A DNA stretch of 43,294 nucleotides, from NCBI RefSeq assembly GCF_913062725.1, contig NZ_CAJXWY010000037.1:1-43294 (forward strand), read 5' to 3'. This DNA is from an uncultured Thiohalocapsa sp. (GTDB taxonomy: Bacteria > Pseudomonadota > Gammaproteobacteria > Chromatiales > Chromatiaceae). Under the pieces are notes generated by a model, which was given only the letters and a program-made list of their open reading frames with translations, was not told the origin of the DNA and searched no databases. The position numbers and the translations under genes are program-made. Of this stretch, positions 30,101 to 40,425 are shown one piece after another. Every line of letters begins with the position of its first letter. Position 1 is the first letter of the stretch.

Positions 30101-30594
30101 TGGCCGGACCCCGCAGCGAAGCCCGCCGCTATGCGCTGCTGGCACTCTACCAGTGGCAGCTCAGCGCCCAGGATCCCGCCGAAATCGTGCGCCACTTCCT
30201 GGATGATCCGGCCTGGGCCGCCGCCGTCGCCGAAGATCTGCTGGGCGAGACCGCCACGGACGCCGAGACCCTCACCCGGGCGCGCTACAGCCCGCAGCTG
30301 TTCAGCGAGCTGGTGCGCGGCGCCGCCGAGCACGCCGACGCCATCGACGACGCCCTGCGGCCCCTGCTCGACCGCTCGGTCACCAGCCTCGACCCGGTGG
30401 AGCGCAATATCCTGCGCATCGGCGCCTACGAGCTGCTGCACTCCCCGCAACTGCCCGTGGGCGTGATCATCAACGAGGCCGTGAATCTGGCCAAGGAGTT
30501 CGGTGCCACCGAGGGGCATCGCTACGTCAACGGTGTGCTGGACAAGCTCGCCCGCAGGGTGCGCGGCCCCGCGTCTGCCGCCGGCGGGCGTTGA
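30100..30594 (+). CDS. nusB: Transcription antitermination factor NusB
   Basis: With S10 it binds boxA of rRNA leaders for antitermination. The 164-residue all-helical protein has SEARRYALLALYQWQLS at the N-terminus, ARYSPQLFSELVRGA, then SLDPVERNILRIGAYELLH and PVGVIINEAVNLAKEFGA ending YVNGVLDKLAR. It is about 20 residues longer than the E. coli protein because of an insertion between helices 2 and 3. It starts within the ribH stop and precedes thiL, the standard order. Confidence 0.95.
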   Translation: MAGPRSEARRYALLALYQWQLSAQDPAEIVRHFLDDPAWAAAVAEDLLGETATDAETLTRARYSPQLFSELVRGAAEHADAIDDALRPLLDRSVTSLDPVERNILRIGAYELLHSPQLPVGVIINEAVNLAKEFGATEGHRYVNGVLDKLARRVRGPASAAGGR

Positions 30595-30649
30595 TCAGCG
30601 CCCATCCACGGGCCAGCGCGCGCCCCGTACGGCACGGGTCAGCCGAGCC

Positions 30650-31606
30650 ATGTCCGAGTTCCATCTGATCCGCCGTTATCTCACCGGCGTCGGCGCCGCC
30701 CGCGACGATGTGCTGGTGGACGTCGGCGACGACTGCGCCCTGTTGCGGGTGCCCGCGGGCCAGGCGCTCGCCGTGGGCATCGACACCCTGGTGGCCGGCG
30801 TGCACTTCCTGCCCGACACCGACCCCGAGTCGCTGGGGTGGAAGGCCCTGGCGGTGAATCTCAGCGACCTCGCCGCCGTCGGCGCCGAGCCCGCCTGGGC
30901 CACGATGGCGCTGACCCTGCCGGAGGCGGACGCGGCCTGGCTCGCCGCTTTGGCCCGCGGCTTCGGCGCGCTGGCGGCGGCGCAGGCCGTGCGCCTGGTG
31001 GGCGGTGACGTCACCCGCGGGCCGCTCACCATCACGGTGCAGGCTCATGGCTTCGTGCCGGACGGCCGCGCGCTGCGGCGCAACGGCGCCCGCCCCGGCG
31101 ATATCATCGGCGTCAGCGGCACCATCGGCGATGCGGGCCTGGCGCTGCGGCGCCTGTTGGCCGGCGAGCCCGTGGACGAGGCGCTGCGCCGGCGCCTGGA
31201 GCGCCCCACGCCGCGGGTGGCCCTCGGCGAACGGCTGCGCGATGTCGCCACCTCGGCCATCGACCTCTCCGACGGCCTGCTCGCAGACCTGGGTCATGTG
31301 CTCGAGGCCAGCGGCTGTGGTGCACGGGTCGAGCTGGCGCGGCTGCCGCTGGCGGATCAGGTGGCGGCGGTGGTGGCACCGCACGACGACTGGATGCTGC
31401 CGCTGGCCTCGGGGGACGACTACGAGCTGTGCTTCACGCTGCCCCGCGCGGCGGCGGCGCAGTTGCCGGCGCTGGCGGCGGCCGCCGGCTGCCCGCTGAC
31501 CATCATCGGCGAGATCGAGTCCGGCGACGGCCTGCGCTGCCTGCGCACCGACGGCAGCCTCTGGCGCGGGCACGGCGGCGGTTACGATCACTTCGCCGCC
31601 ACCTGA
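30650..31606 (+). CDS. thiL: Thiamine-monophosphate kinase
   Basis: Phosphorylates thiamine monophosphate to the diphosphate cofactor. The 318-residue PurM/AIR-synthase-fold protein has VDVGDDCALL, the metal/ATP segment VGIDTLVAGVHFLPDTDPES, KALAVNLSDLAAVGAEPAW, LVGGDVTRGPLTITV, SAIDLSDGLLADLGHVLEAS and LASGDDYELCFT. It follows nusB by 55 bases. Start by homology; no strong ribosome site is seen. Confidence 0.95.
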   Translation: MSEFHLIRRYLTGVGAARDDVLVDVGDDCALLRVPAGQALAVGIDTLVAGVHFLPDTDPESLGWKALAVNLSDLAAVGAEPAWATMALTLPEADAAWLAALARGFGALAAAQAVRLVGGDVTRGPLTITVQAHGFVPDGRALRRNGARPGDIIGVSGTIGDAGLALRRLLAGEPVDEALRRRLERPTPRVALGERLRDVATSAIDLSDGLLADLGHVLEASGCGARVELARLPLADQVAAVVAPHDDWMLPLASGDDYELCFTLPRAAAAQLPALAAAAGCPLTIIGEIESGDGLRCLRTDGSLWRGHGGGYDHFAAT

Positions 31607-31674
31607 GCGTGCGGCCGCGTCAGGGCCGGATACCGGCGGCGCACCGTGCGTGCTGCTGTGCGACAATATCGGCG

Positions 31675-31704
31675 TTTACAGGCCAATCTTTTGATCCCAA
31701 TCAT
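31675..31704 (+). promoter_or_regulatory. Possible promoter of pgpA
   Basis: TTTACA (31675-31680, five of six), 18 nt, AATCAT (31699-31704, four of six), in the 121-bp thiL-pgpA gap. The local sequence is A/T-richer than its surroundings. Moderate to weak. Confidence 0.3.
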
Positions 31705-31727
31705 TGTCATCGCCCAAGGAGTCAGAA

Positions 31728-32246
31728 ATGAGCACATCCGCCGAAGCCGCCGCACCCAACATGAATCTCTCCGACCCCAAGCACCTGCTCGCCTTCGCCG
31801 GTGGCGCCGGGCTCGCCCCCAAGGCCCCCGGTACCGTCGGCACGCTGGTGGGTGTCGCACTCTATCTGCTGCTGTCCATGCTGCCGCTGGTGCTCTATGT
31901 GGTGGTGGTCGCCGGTCTGTTCGCCGCGGGCGTCTGGGCCGTGGGTCAGGTGGCCGATGACCTCGGCGCCGATGACCCCGCCGCCATCGTCTGGGATGAA
32001 GTGGTCGGCTTCCTCATCGCCATGATCGCAGCCCCCGCGGGCATCATGTGGATCATCGCCGGCTTCGCCCTGTTCCGCGCCTTCGATATCTACAAGCCGT
32101 GGCCCATCGCGGGCCTGCAGGAGCGCTTCAAGGGCGGTCTCGGCATCATGCTGGACGACCTGGCGGCCGGCGTTTACACCTGGATCGTGCTGCACATCAT
32201 GTGGCTGATGGTGGAGGCCTCACTGCGTGGGGCCGGCGCCCACTAA
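31728..32246 (+). CDS. pgpA: Phosphatidylglycerophosphatase A
   Basis: Inner-membrane enzyme that dephosphorylates phosphatidylglycerol phosphate, the last step to phosphatidylglycerol. The 172-residue protein has the signature [19 protein letters not shown], membrane spans at about residues 44-75, [13 protein letters not shown] with conserved acidic residues, and [12 protein letters not shown] near the third span. AAGGAG six bases before ATG 31728 fixes the start. thiL-pgpA is a standard gammaproteobacterial pair. Confidence 0.94.
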   Translation: MSTSAEAAAPNMNLSDPKHLLAFAGGAGLAPKAPGTVGTLVGVALYLLLSMLPLVLYVVVVAGLFAAGVWAVGQVADDLGADDPAAIVWDEVVGFLIAMIAAPAGIMWIIAGFALFRAFDIYKPWPIAGLQERFKGGLGIMLDDLAAGVYTWIVLHIMWLMVEASLRGAGAH

Positions 32247-32311
32247 GACACCGCAAATCCACTGGCCGTCCCGCCGGCCGCAACCGCGCGGGACTCGAGC
32301 ATCGGGCGCCC

Positions 32312-34561
<2,250 letters not shown>

Positions 34562-34637
34562 TGCCCGCGCCGGCGGCCGCGCCGTCCAGATCCGTCCCCC
34601 CCACCCCCACTGCGATCCAAGCCGCTGCAGCGTCAGT

Positions 34638-34666
34638 CGGACATCGGCTGACATCGGGTATATACT
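34638..34666 (+). promoter_or_regulatory. Sigma-70 promoter of larE with direct repeats
   Basis: CGGACA (34638-34643), 17 nt, TATACT (34661-34666, five of six). The spacer contains two direct copies of ACATCGG ten bases apart (34641 and 34651), one helical turn, which could be an activator or repressor site. Expected start near 34673, about 80 nt before the gene. Confidence 0.5.
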
Positions 34667-34752
34667 GCCCCGCCGACCGCAGGCGCGCGGCCTCGTCGCC
34701 GGCGTACAGACCACCAACAACAGCGGCGGTGAGAGACACCGGGAGGCTGGCG

Positions 34753-35547
34753 ATGGATGCGAGGTACGAGGCCGTGGTGAACGGCCTGAGCAATGTCGAT
34801 GGCGGCATCGCCGTGGCGTTCTCCGGCGGGGCGGACAGCGCCCTGCTGCTCGCCTGCGCGCGCGCGGCGGTGGGCGCCGACAAGGTGGTGGCGCTCACCG
34901 CCGTGACGCCCTACATGGTCCGCCAGGAGATCGGCGATGCCGTGGAACTGGCCACGGCGCTGGGCCTGCGCCATGAGCTGGTGGAAATGGAGATGCCCGC
35001 GGGCATGGCGGACAACCCACCGGATCGCTGCCATCGCTGCAAGTACCGCATGTATCAACTGCTGCTGGAGCGGGCGCAGCGGCTCGGCCATGCCACCGTG
35101 CTCGACGCCAGCAACCTCGATGATGCCGCACAGAGCCGCCCGGGCTTGCGGGCGCTGCGGGCGCTCGGTATCGGCACGCCGTTCATCCAGCAGGGCATCG
35201 ACAAGGCGGCCGTGCGCGCCATCTCCCAGGCGCTGGATCTGCCGACCTGGCGCAAGCCGAGCAACGCCTGCCTGCTGACACGGTTACGCCATAACCACCC
35301 GGTCTCCATGCGCGAGCTGCAGCGCGTGGAAGAGGCCGAGCGCCTGCTGCAGGACATGGCCTTCGAGTCCGTGCGGGTGCGCAGCCACGGCGCCCTCGCA
35401 CGCATCGAAGTCGCGTCCGGCCAGCGTGAGCGCCTGGCGCAGCACGCCGATGCGGTCGGCGAAGCGCTGCAGAGCCTGGGCTTTCGCCACGTCTGTCTGG
35501 ACCTGTTCGGCTATCGTCACGGCAGCATGGATGAGCCGGGCGACTGA
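34753..35547 (+). CDS. larE: LarE-family ATP-dependent sulfur transferase
   Basis: LarE proteins adenylate and sulfurate the P2CMN precursor of the nickel-pincer cofactor used by lactate racemase and other enzymes. The 264-residue protein has the PP-loop VAFSGGADSALLLACA, NPPDRCHRCKYRMY with a CxxC pair, and a third Cys in KPSNACLLTRLRHNHP. Three cysteines suggest the [4Fe-4S]-carrying LarE type rather than the single-Cys sacrificial type of Lactobacillus. GGGAGG six bases before ATG 34753 fixes the start. No larA, larB or larC is here, so the substrate could differ. It is convergent with the cupin gene. Confidence 0.85.
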   Translation: MDARYEAVVNGLSNVDGGIAVAFSGGADSALLLACARAAVGADKVVALTAVTPYMVRQEIGDAVELATALGLRHELVEMEMPAGMADNPPDRCHRCKYRMYQLLLERAQRLGHATVLDASNLDDAAQSRPGLRALRALGIGTPFIQQGIDKAAVRAISQALDLPTWRKPSNACLLTRLRHNHPVSMRELQRVEEAERLLQDMAFESVRVRSHGALARIEVASGQRERLAQHADAVGEALQSLGFRHVCLDLFGYRHGSMDEPGD

Positions 35548-35560
35548 CGGCGGCCGCCGC

Positions 35561-35842
35561 CTACTGTAGGTCGTAGTGCTTCTCCACCGCCTGGGTGATC
35601 TCCCAGGTGCACGAAAGGCCGGCGGGGAACGTGATCAGATCTCCGCGACCGAACTGCTGGGGCTCGCCGCCGTCGGGCGTGACGGTGAACTTGCCGCGGA
35701 CGATGTAGCAGGTTTCGGCTTGGCTGTAGGTCCAGGGGAAGGTGGACGGCTCCTTTTTCCAAACGGGCCACTGCTCCACGCCCAGCACCTCCAGCTTGGC
35801 GGGGGAGGGCTTGTGCTCGCAGCGGATTTCGAGATCGGACAT
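35561..35842 (-). CDS. Cupin-domain protein (DUF861/cupin_3 type)
   Basis: A 93-residue single cupin: CYIVRGKFTVTPDGGEPQQF is the first conserved strand pair, followed by GRGDLITFPAGLSCTWEI. The classic His-x-His metal motif is absent, as in many cupin_3 proteins, so metal binding is uncertain. AGGAG lies about 10 bases upstream of ATG 35842. It is 84 bases after the split transketolase pair on the same strand, and a sugar- or acid-binding role in that unit is possible but unproven. Confidence 0.85.
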   Translation of the reverse strand: MSDLEIRCEHKPSPAKLEVLGVEQWPVWKKEPSTFPWTYSQAETCYIVRGKFTVTPDGGEPQQFGRGDLITFPAGLSCTWEITQAVEKHYDLQ

Positions 35843-35926
35843 GAATGAGGGTCTCCTTCGGGATGGGACAGCCGCCGGGGATGGGCCGAGTGAAACGGCC
35901 CGAGAATCCGGTCGAGCCGCGCGGAA

Positions 35927-36937
35927 TCAAAGGTCTTCGGTCTTCTCGGCGGCCGTCAGCGTGCCCATGCGCACCGCCGCCAAATCGCTGTCATCGATGT
36001 CCAGGCGGGCGCCGGCGAGGGTCTCCGCCGCCCGCACCAGGGCCGCCGCATCGAGCCCGTACTCCCGCAGCAAATAGGCCTTGCCGGCGCCGTGGGCATA
36101 GGTGTCCTGCAGCCCCAGTCGCCGCAGGCGCCCACCAACGCCGTGCTTGGTCATCAGCGCCGCCACGGCGTCACCGAGGCCGCCGATGACGCTGTGGTTC
36201 TCCATGGTGATCACCCCCAGGCGCACGCCGGCCAGGGCATCGAGCACGGCTGGATCATCGAAGGGCTTCAGGGTGGACACGTGCAGGTGCCGCACGCCCA
36301 GCCCTTTGGCGCGCAGCGCCGCGGTGGCGCGCAGGGCCTCTTCGGTGCAGATGCCGCTGGAGACCACGCACAGGTCGTCGCCGCCGGCGAGCACGCGGGC
36401 GCGTCCCAGCCGCATGGGAGCATCCGCCGGAAACAGCCGCGGCACCTCGCCGCGCAGCTGGCGGATATACACCGGCCCATCCACCGCCTGGGCCACGTCC
36501 AGCACGGACGTCACCTCCGTGGCGTCCCCCGCCTCCAAAACCGTCATGTTGGGGATGAGACGCATGAGACCAACATCATCGATGGCCTGATGGGTGACCC
36601 CGCCCGGCGTCGTCAGCCCGGGCAAAAAGCCCACCAGCCGCACCGGCAGGCTCGGATAGCCGATGGCCATGGCCACCTGGTCGAAGGGCCGGCGGGTGAT
36701 GAACACCGCAAAGGTGTGGACGTAGGGGAAAAACCCTTCGCGGGCGAGCCCGGCGGCGAAGCCCATCATGTTCTGCTCCGCCATGCCGAGGGAGAAGAAC
36801 CGCCCGGGGTAGGTGTCGCGGAACAGGTCCGCCTCGCAGGAGGCGGTGAGGTCCGCGGACAGCACCAGCACCTCGGGCCGTTGTGCGGCCCAGCGCACGA
36901 GGTGCGCGCGATGCGGGCGGGTGACGGTTTCGATCAT
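35927..36937 (-). CDS. Split transketolase, C-terminal (pyrimidine-binding) subunit
   Basis: A 336-residue protein equivalent to the second half of transketolase/DXS-type enzymes. It has EVLVLSADLTASCEADLFRD, the catalytic-Glu motif FFSLGMAEQNMMGFAAGLA that activates thiamine diphosphate, PVRLVGFLPGLTTPGGVTHQ, and a C-terminal domain with ITMENHSVIGGLGDAVAAL. It starts inside the stop of the N-terminal subunit gene (ATGA), so the pair is translationally coupled as one two-protein enzyme. The sugar substrates are unknown; whether a full-length tkt exists elsewhere cannot be seen here. Confidence 0.88.
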   Translation of the reverse strand: MIETVTRPHRAHLVRWAAQRPEVLVLSADLTASCEADLFRDTYPGRFFSLGMAEQNMMGFAAGLAREGFFPYVHTFAVFITRRPFDQVAMAIGYPSLPVRLVGFLPGLTTPGGVTHQAIDDVGLMRLIPNMTVLEAGDATEVTSVLDVAQAVDGPVYIRQLRGEVPRLFPADAPMRLGRARVLAGGDDLCVVSSGICTEEALRATAALRAKGLGVRHLHVSTLKPFDDPAVLDALAGVRLGVITMENHSVIGGLGDAVAALMTKHGVGGRLRRLGLQDTYAHGAGKAYLLREYGLDAAALVRAAETLAGARLDIDDSDLAAVRMGTLTAAEKTEDL

Positions 36938-37959
36938 GCCCGGGCCTCCGCGTCGAGCGTCGCCAGCAGCGCCGCATAGGCCTGAAGCTCGGCATCGGAC
37001 TTGAAGCGCAGGTAATGCAGCCTGGGTGCGCGCGCGCGCATCAGCTCGACGCCGCGGCAGGGATCGGTGCGGGCAATGACCGCCAGCGGGCGGTCGCCGC
37101 CGCCGAAGTCCGCCGCCGGCGCCGCCAGCGCATCGCTGTCATGGCCGTCCACCTCGTGCACCTCGGCGCCGAACGCCCGCAGGCGCCCGGCCAGCGGCTC
37201 GATGGTCATGGTATCGGCCATGGCGCCGTCGCACTGCTGGGCGTTGGCGTCGATATAGACGCCGAGGTTGCCGATGCGGTGGTGCGCCAGCGCCGCAAAG
37301 GCCTCCCAGGTCTGGCCTTCCTGCAGCTCACCGTCGGACATGAACACCCAGACGCGTCCGCGCTCGCCTTTGAGGCGCCGCGCCAGGGCGATGCCGCCGG
37401 CCTGGCTCAGGGCCTGGCCGAGGGAGCCTGCTGTGACTTCGTGTCCCGGCGAATGCTCGGCGCCGATGAGCTCCACGGTGCTGCCGTCCTGGTTGAAGGC
37501 CTCGAGACCATCGGGGCCCAGGCGGCCGAGCTCGATGAGCAGGGAGTAGAGCACCAGCGCGTAGTGCACCGGCGAGAAAATGAACCGGTCCAGTGCCGGG
37601 TCCCGCGGGCCGTTGTAGTCGGCGCCGGTGAACGCCTCGGGGTTGCCCGCGCCGGGGACGCCGGCAAAGGGGCGCGGCACCAGCGGCGCCGTGCTCGGCC
37701 CCAGCCGCAGCACCCGCAAATACAGGGTCGCCAGCAATTCCGCCGAGGAGCAGGCCTGGCTCAGATAGCCGCCGTTGTTCTGCAGGGTGTAGTCGAGCAC
37801 CCGGCGGCGCACGGCGTCGGCGACCCGGCGCACATCGGCCGCGGTGGCGCCGGCGGTGCGGGTGGCGGCATGGCCGGCCTGGGCAGTGGCTGGGGCGGTG
37901 GCTGGGGGCATGGTCTCCGGGCTCGTGTGCTTGACGGCGGCTGTGGGCAGACTCGCCAT
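36934..37959 (-). CDS. Split transketolase, N-terminal (ThDP diphosphate-binding) subunit
   Basis: A 341-residue protein matching the first half of transketolase: NNGGYLSQACSSAELLATLY, TAGSLGQALSQAGGIALARR and the thiamine-diphosphate/Mg motif MSDGELQEGQTWEA followed 24-30 residues later by YIDANAQQCDG. The usual Gly-Asp-Gly start of that motif is Ser-Asp-Gly here. The first ~30 residues are an Ala/Thr/Pro-rich, low-complexity extension; a shorter start at ATG 37911 (after GGAG) is possible. Its stop overlaps the C-terminal subunit's start. Confidence 0.87.
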   Translation of the reverse strand: MASLPTAAVKHTSPETMPPATAPATAQAGHAATRTAGATAADVRRVADAVRRRVLDYTLQNNGGYLSQACSSAELLATLYLRVLRLGPSTAPLVPRPFAGVPGAGNPEAFTGADYNGPRDPALDRFIFSPVHYALVLYSLLIELGRLGPDGLEAFNQDGSTVELIGAEHSPGHEVTAGSLGQALSQAGGIALARRLKGERGRVWVFMSDGELQEGQTWEAFAALAHHRIGNLGVYIDANAQQCDGAMADTMTIEPLAGRLRAFGAEVHEVDGHDSDALAAPAADFGGGDRPLAVIARTDPCRGVELMRARAPRLHYLRFKSDAELQAYAALLATLDAEARA

Positions 37960-38046
37960 TGTAGCGTGCAGAGGCCGTCGGCGCGGGCGATTGGCAGCAA
38001 CACTGGCGCGGCGGGGTGCGGCGGCAGCCGACCGCCGCGCCCAACG

Positions 38047-38694
38047 TCAGCCGGTGCGCCGCGGACGGGTGGCCAGGTACAACAAGGGCCCGAACAGTGG
38101 CAGGTGTTGCCAACCGGGCGCCGGTCCCAGTGCGCGGCGCCGTCGATCCGTCGCGGCGGCGAGGTGCAGGGCGGTGGTGAGGGCGAGTAGATCTGCGCTC
38201 ATCACGGCGATGAATTGCGAGCCGGCAAACTGTTGGGCGTAGGCCGCCGCGCTGCCGGCGATGAGCGCAAAGCCCACCAGGGCCAGTGCGATGAGGAGCA
38301 GGATCCGGCCCGCAACCCTTGAGCCGATGGCTCGTGTGAACGCGCCGGGTGACGGTTGCAGCGGTTCGCCGCTGTTGCGCAGCACCAGATAGGGCAGCAG
38401 GATGATGCCGCCCAGAAAATAGGCGCCGATGGCGAAGGGCCACGGGCCCACCGGCGATGCGGGTCGGCCGGGATCGAACAGCACAATGGCCAGAAAGGCC
38501 GTCGGCAGCACGCCCAGCAGGTTGAACACGGCGATGGCGATGGGGTCGACGCGGCTGGTGTCAGCCACCGCCAGCGCGGTGATCTCACCGAGGAGGTCCG
38601 CGGGCGGCGCGGGCGAGAAGAACAGCCAATAGCCCACCAGCGCGAGCCAGAGCCCGGCGTAGATGAGACGCTCCCCAGTCTGCGTCCAATGCAC
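38047..38694 (-). CDS. Multi-span membrane protein, unknown (Ycf49-like hint)
   Basis: A 215-residue protein with hydrophobic segments at about residues 9-27, 50-73, 84-106, 128-152 and 160-180. The segments FNLLGVLPTAFLAIVLFD and YFLGGIILLPYLVLR recall cyanobacterial/plastid Ycf49-like membrane proteins, but I hold that only loosely. The start is GTG 38694; no in-frame ATG is near. It lies in the minus-strand directon between the SDR and the transketolase genes. Confidence 0.65.
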   Translation of the reverse strand: MHWTQTGERLIYAGLWLALVGYWLFFSPAPPADLLGEITALAVADTSRVDPIAIAVFNLLGVLPTAFLAIVLFDPGRPASPVGPWPFAIGAYFLGGIILLPYLVLRNSGEPLQPSPGAFTRAIGSRVAGRILLLIALALVGFALIAGSAAAYAQQFAGSQFIAVMSADLLALTTALHLAAATDRRRRALGPAPGWQHLPLFGPLLYLATRPRRTG

Positions 38695-38751
38695 GCTGTT
38701 TACCGCCTCGGCATCAATGCCCGCATGGCCAGGCTGCCATCGCCTGCGGCG

Positions 38752-39498
38752 TCAGGCGCCCTGCGCCGAGAGCGCCTGGCCCGTGGTGCCGGCCGAATCC
38801 GGGCCGAGCAGCCACAGGTATGCGGGCACCGCCACGTCCGCGGTGGGCAGGGTGTTGGGATCCTCGCCCGGGTAGAGCTGGCGGCGCTGGGCGGTGCGCA
38901 CAATGCCGGGGTCCAGGCTGTTGACGCGGATGCGGGTGCTGTCGCGGGTCTCTTCCGCCAGCACCTGCGTGAGCCCTTCGATGCCGAACTTGGCCGCAGC
39001 AAAGGCGCCCCAGTAGGCGAGCCCGCGGCGGCCGACGCGGTCGGCCGTGAACACCACCGAGGCATCGTCGGCGGCGCGCAGCAGCGGCATGCAGGCCTGG
39101 GTGAGCAGAAAGGGCGCCGTCAGGTTGACGCGCGTCACCCGCTGCCATTGCTCGGCGTCGTAATCGTCCACCCGGCTCAGGAAGGGGGCGTAGGTGGCGC
39201 AGTGCACCAGCCCGTCCAGCCGCCCGAGCTCGTCGCCCAGCGTGGTGGCGACGCCCAGGTACAAGGGCTCGTCCGCCTGTTCCAGGTCGAGCGGGAGGCT
39301 GGCCGGCTCGGGGCCGCCGTCGGCCTCGATCTCGTCGTAGACGGCCTCGAGCTTGGCTTCGTCCTTGGCACACAGCACCACCGTGGCACCGTGCCGGGCG
39401 GCGCCACGCGCCACGGCCCTGCCGACGCCCTCGACGGCGCCGGTCACGAGGATGATGCGATCACGCAGCAGATCGGGGCTTGGGTGGTAGTCCTGCAT
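38752..39498 (-). CDS. YciK-like short-chain dehydrogenase family protein with degenerate catalytic residues
   Basis: The 248-residue protein aligns end to end with E. coli YciK (YHPSPDLLRDRIILVTGA; TEDP-like GEDPNTLPTADVAVPAYLWL near the end). The cofactor loop TGAVEGVGRAVA is kept. The catalytic set is not: NAG is CAT (LVHCATYAP), the Asn segment VNVNAT is VNLTAP, the Ser region FTSSSVGR is FTADRVGR, and Tyr in GAYAASK is Phe (GAFAAAK). Only the Lys remains. NAD(P) may still bind, but ordinary SDR catalysis looks impossible. It lies between fkpB and a membrane-protein gene. Confidence 0.85.
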   Translation of the reverse strand: MQDYHPSPDLLRDRIILVTGAVEGVGRAVARGAARHGATVVLCAKDEAKLEAVYDEIEADGGPEPASLPLDLEQADEPLYLGVATTLGDELGRLDGLVHCATYAPFLSRVDDYDAEQWQRVTRVNLTAPFLLTQACMPLLRAADDASVVFTADRVGRRGLAYWGAFAAAKFGIEGLTQVLAEETRDSTRIRVNSLDPGIVRTAQRRQLYPGEDPNTLPTADVAVPAYLWLLGPDSAGTTGQALSAQGA

Positions 39499-39594
39499 GG
39501 AGCCGGTGGGTTGGGGTGAGTGCCGAAAGCCCCTAGGCTACCACCTCGGCCCGGGCGCCCCCATGGTAAAACGCAACGGCGCGCGCCGCACGGA

Positions 39595-40035
39595 TCAGCG
39601 CACGGCCTGCACCTGCACCCGGGCATGCAGGCCGCGGTGGGCGAGCGGATGGTTGAAGTCCACGCGCACATGGTCAGCGCTCACCGCCAGCACGGTGCCA
39701 GGGGTCTCCTGGCCGCCCGGCGTGGCAAAAGCGATCACCTGTCCGGGCGCGGCGGTAAAATCCGCCGGCAGGTCAGCCACCGCCAGATCATGCACCAGAT
39801 CCGGCTCCGGCGCGCCGAAGATCGCGGCGCCCTCGGCGAGCAGTCGCGTCTCGGCACCCGCGGGCAGATCGAGCAGCATCTCCTCCAACCCCGGCGCCAG
39901 CGTGCCATCGCCCATGGTGAAGCTGAGGGGCTCGTCGCCGAAGGTGGACAGCACCTCGGTGCCGTCCTCCAGCGTCAGCGACAGGTGCAGGGTGACCCGA
40001 CTGCGCGGACCGATACGGGGTGTTGCGTGTGGCAT
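39595..40035 (-). CDS. fkpB: FKBP-type peptidyl-prolyl isomerase (SlpA/FkpB type)
   Basis: A 146-residue SlyD/SlpA-family prolyl isomerase and chaperone. It shows VTLHLSLTLEDGTEVLSTFG, the flap-side FTMGDGTLAPGLEEMLLDL, GAAIFGAPEPDLVHDL, and the insert-in-flap domain ending VRVDFNHPLAHRGLHARVQV, all typical of SlpA. It lacks the His-rich metal tail of SlyD. An upstream ATG at 40059 is possible. ispH, its usual partner, is absent. Confidence 0.9.
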   Translation of the reverse strand: MPHATPRIGPRSRVTLHLSLTLEDGTEVLSTFGDEPLSFTMGDGTLAPGLEEMLLDLPAGAETRLLAEGAAIFGAPEPDLVHDLAVADLPADFTAAPGQVIAFATPGGQETPGTVLAVSADHVRVDFNHPLAHRGLHARVQVQAVR

Positions 40036-40083
40036 GGACTCGGCCTGGTACACGGGCATTGGCGCTGCGCCCGGGCGGGCGGC

Positions 40084-40224
40084 TCAGATCAGCAGTTCCT
40101 GGGTGACGAACAGATAGCCGACGGTGACGGTGACGACGGCGACCGTCAAGTAGGGGATCAGCAGACAAACGCCGGGAAGATCGTTACACACCTTGCTAAG
40201 ACGGCAGAGCTTGCAGTTTTTCAT
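40084..40224 (-). CDS. 46-residue Cys-rich single-span membrane protein, unknown
   Basis: A very short gene, first of the minus-strand directon. The start is MKNCKLCRLSKVCNDLPGVC: four cysteines spaced Cys-x2-Cys-x5-Cys-x6-Cys within 20 residues, then one hydrophobic span (LIPYLTVAVVTVTVGYLFV) and TQELLI. The spacing could suit a metal or iron-sulfur site on the cytoplasmic face. GTGAGG nine bases before the ATG is a fair ribosome site. It ends 48 bases before fkpB and faces away from rimO. I do not recognise the family. Confidence 0.6.
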   Translation of the reverse strand: MKNCKLCRLSKVCNDLPGVCLLIPYLTVAVVTVTVGYLFVTQELLI

Positions 40225-40294
40225 GGCCTCGATCCTCACCTGATGTCTGTATCGTAATGGTTGCGTCGTATCGTCGGCGGCTGGGCTCGGACGT

Positions 40295-40307
40295 TGACCC
40301 TGGGTCA
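40295..40307 (+). promoter_or_regulatory. Perfect palindrome TGACCC-T-GGGTCA upstream of rimO
   Basis: Six-base arms around one base, 118 bases before the rimO ATG and 70 upstream of the divergent Cys-rich gene. The shape suits a dimeric regulator serving either direction. The first half also reads TTGACC, but no -10 fits it. Confidence 0.45.
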
Positions 40308-40425
40308 GCAGCCACGCCTCTGCGCCAAGTGCCTGGGGGTTAATGCCTACAGCACCGTGCAGTTTCGCCCGTATCCATCATTGAAGCAAGGCACAACACC
40401 AGCAAAAGCGCAGGATTCGGACAGC

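Noticed and set aside
31682..31704. Fur-box-like sequence upstream of pgpA
   Set aside because: Only 12 of 19 positions agree with the consensus and pgpA is not an iron-regulated gene; it is better seen as A/T-rich promoter sequence.
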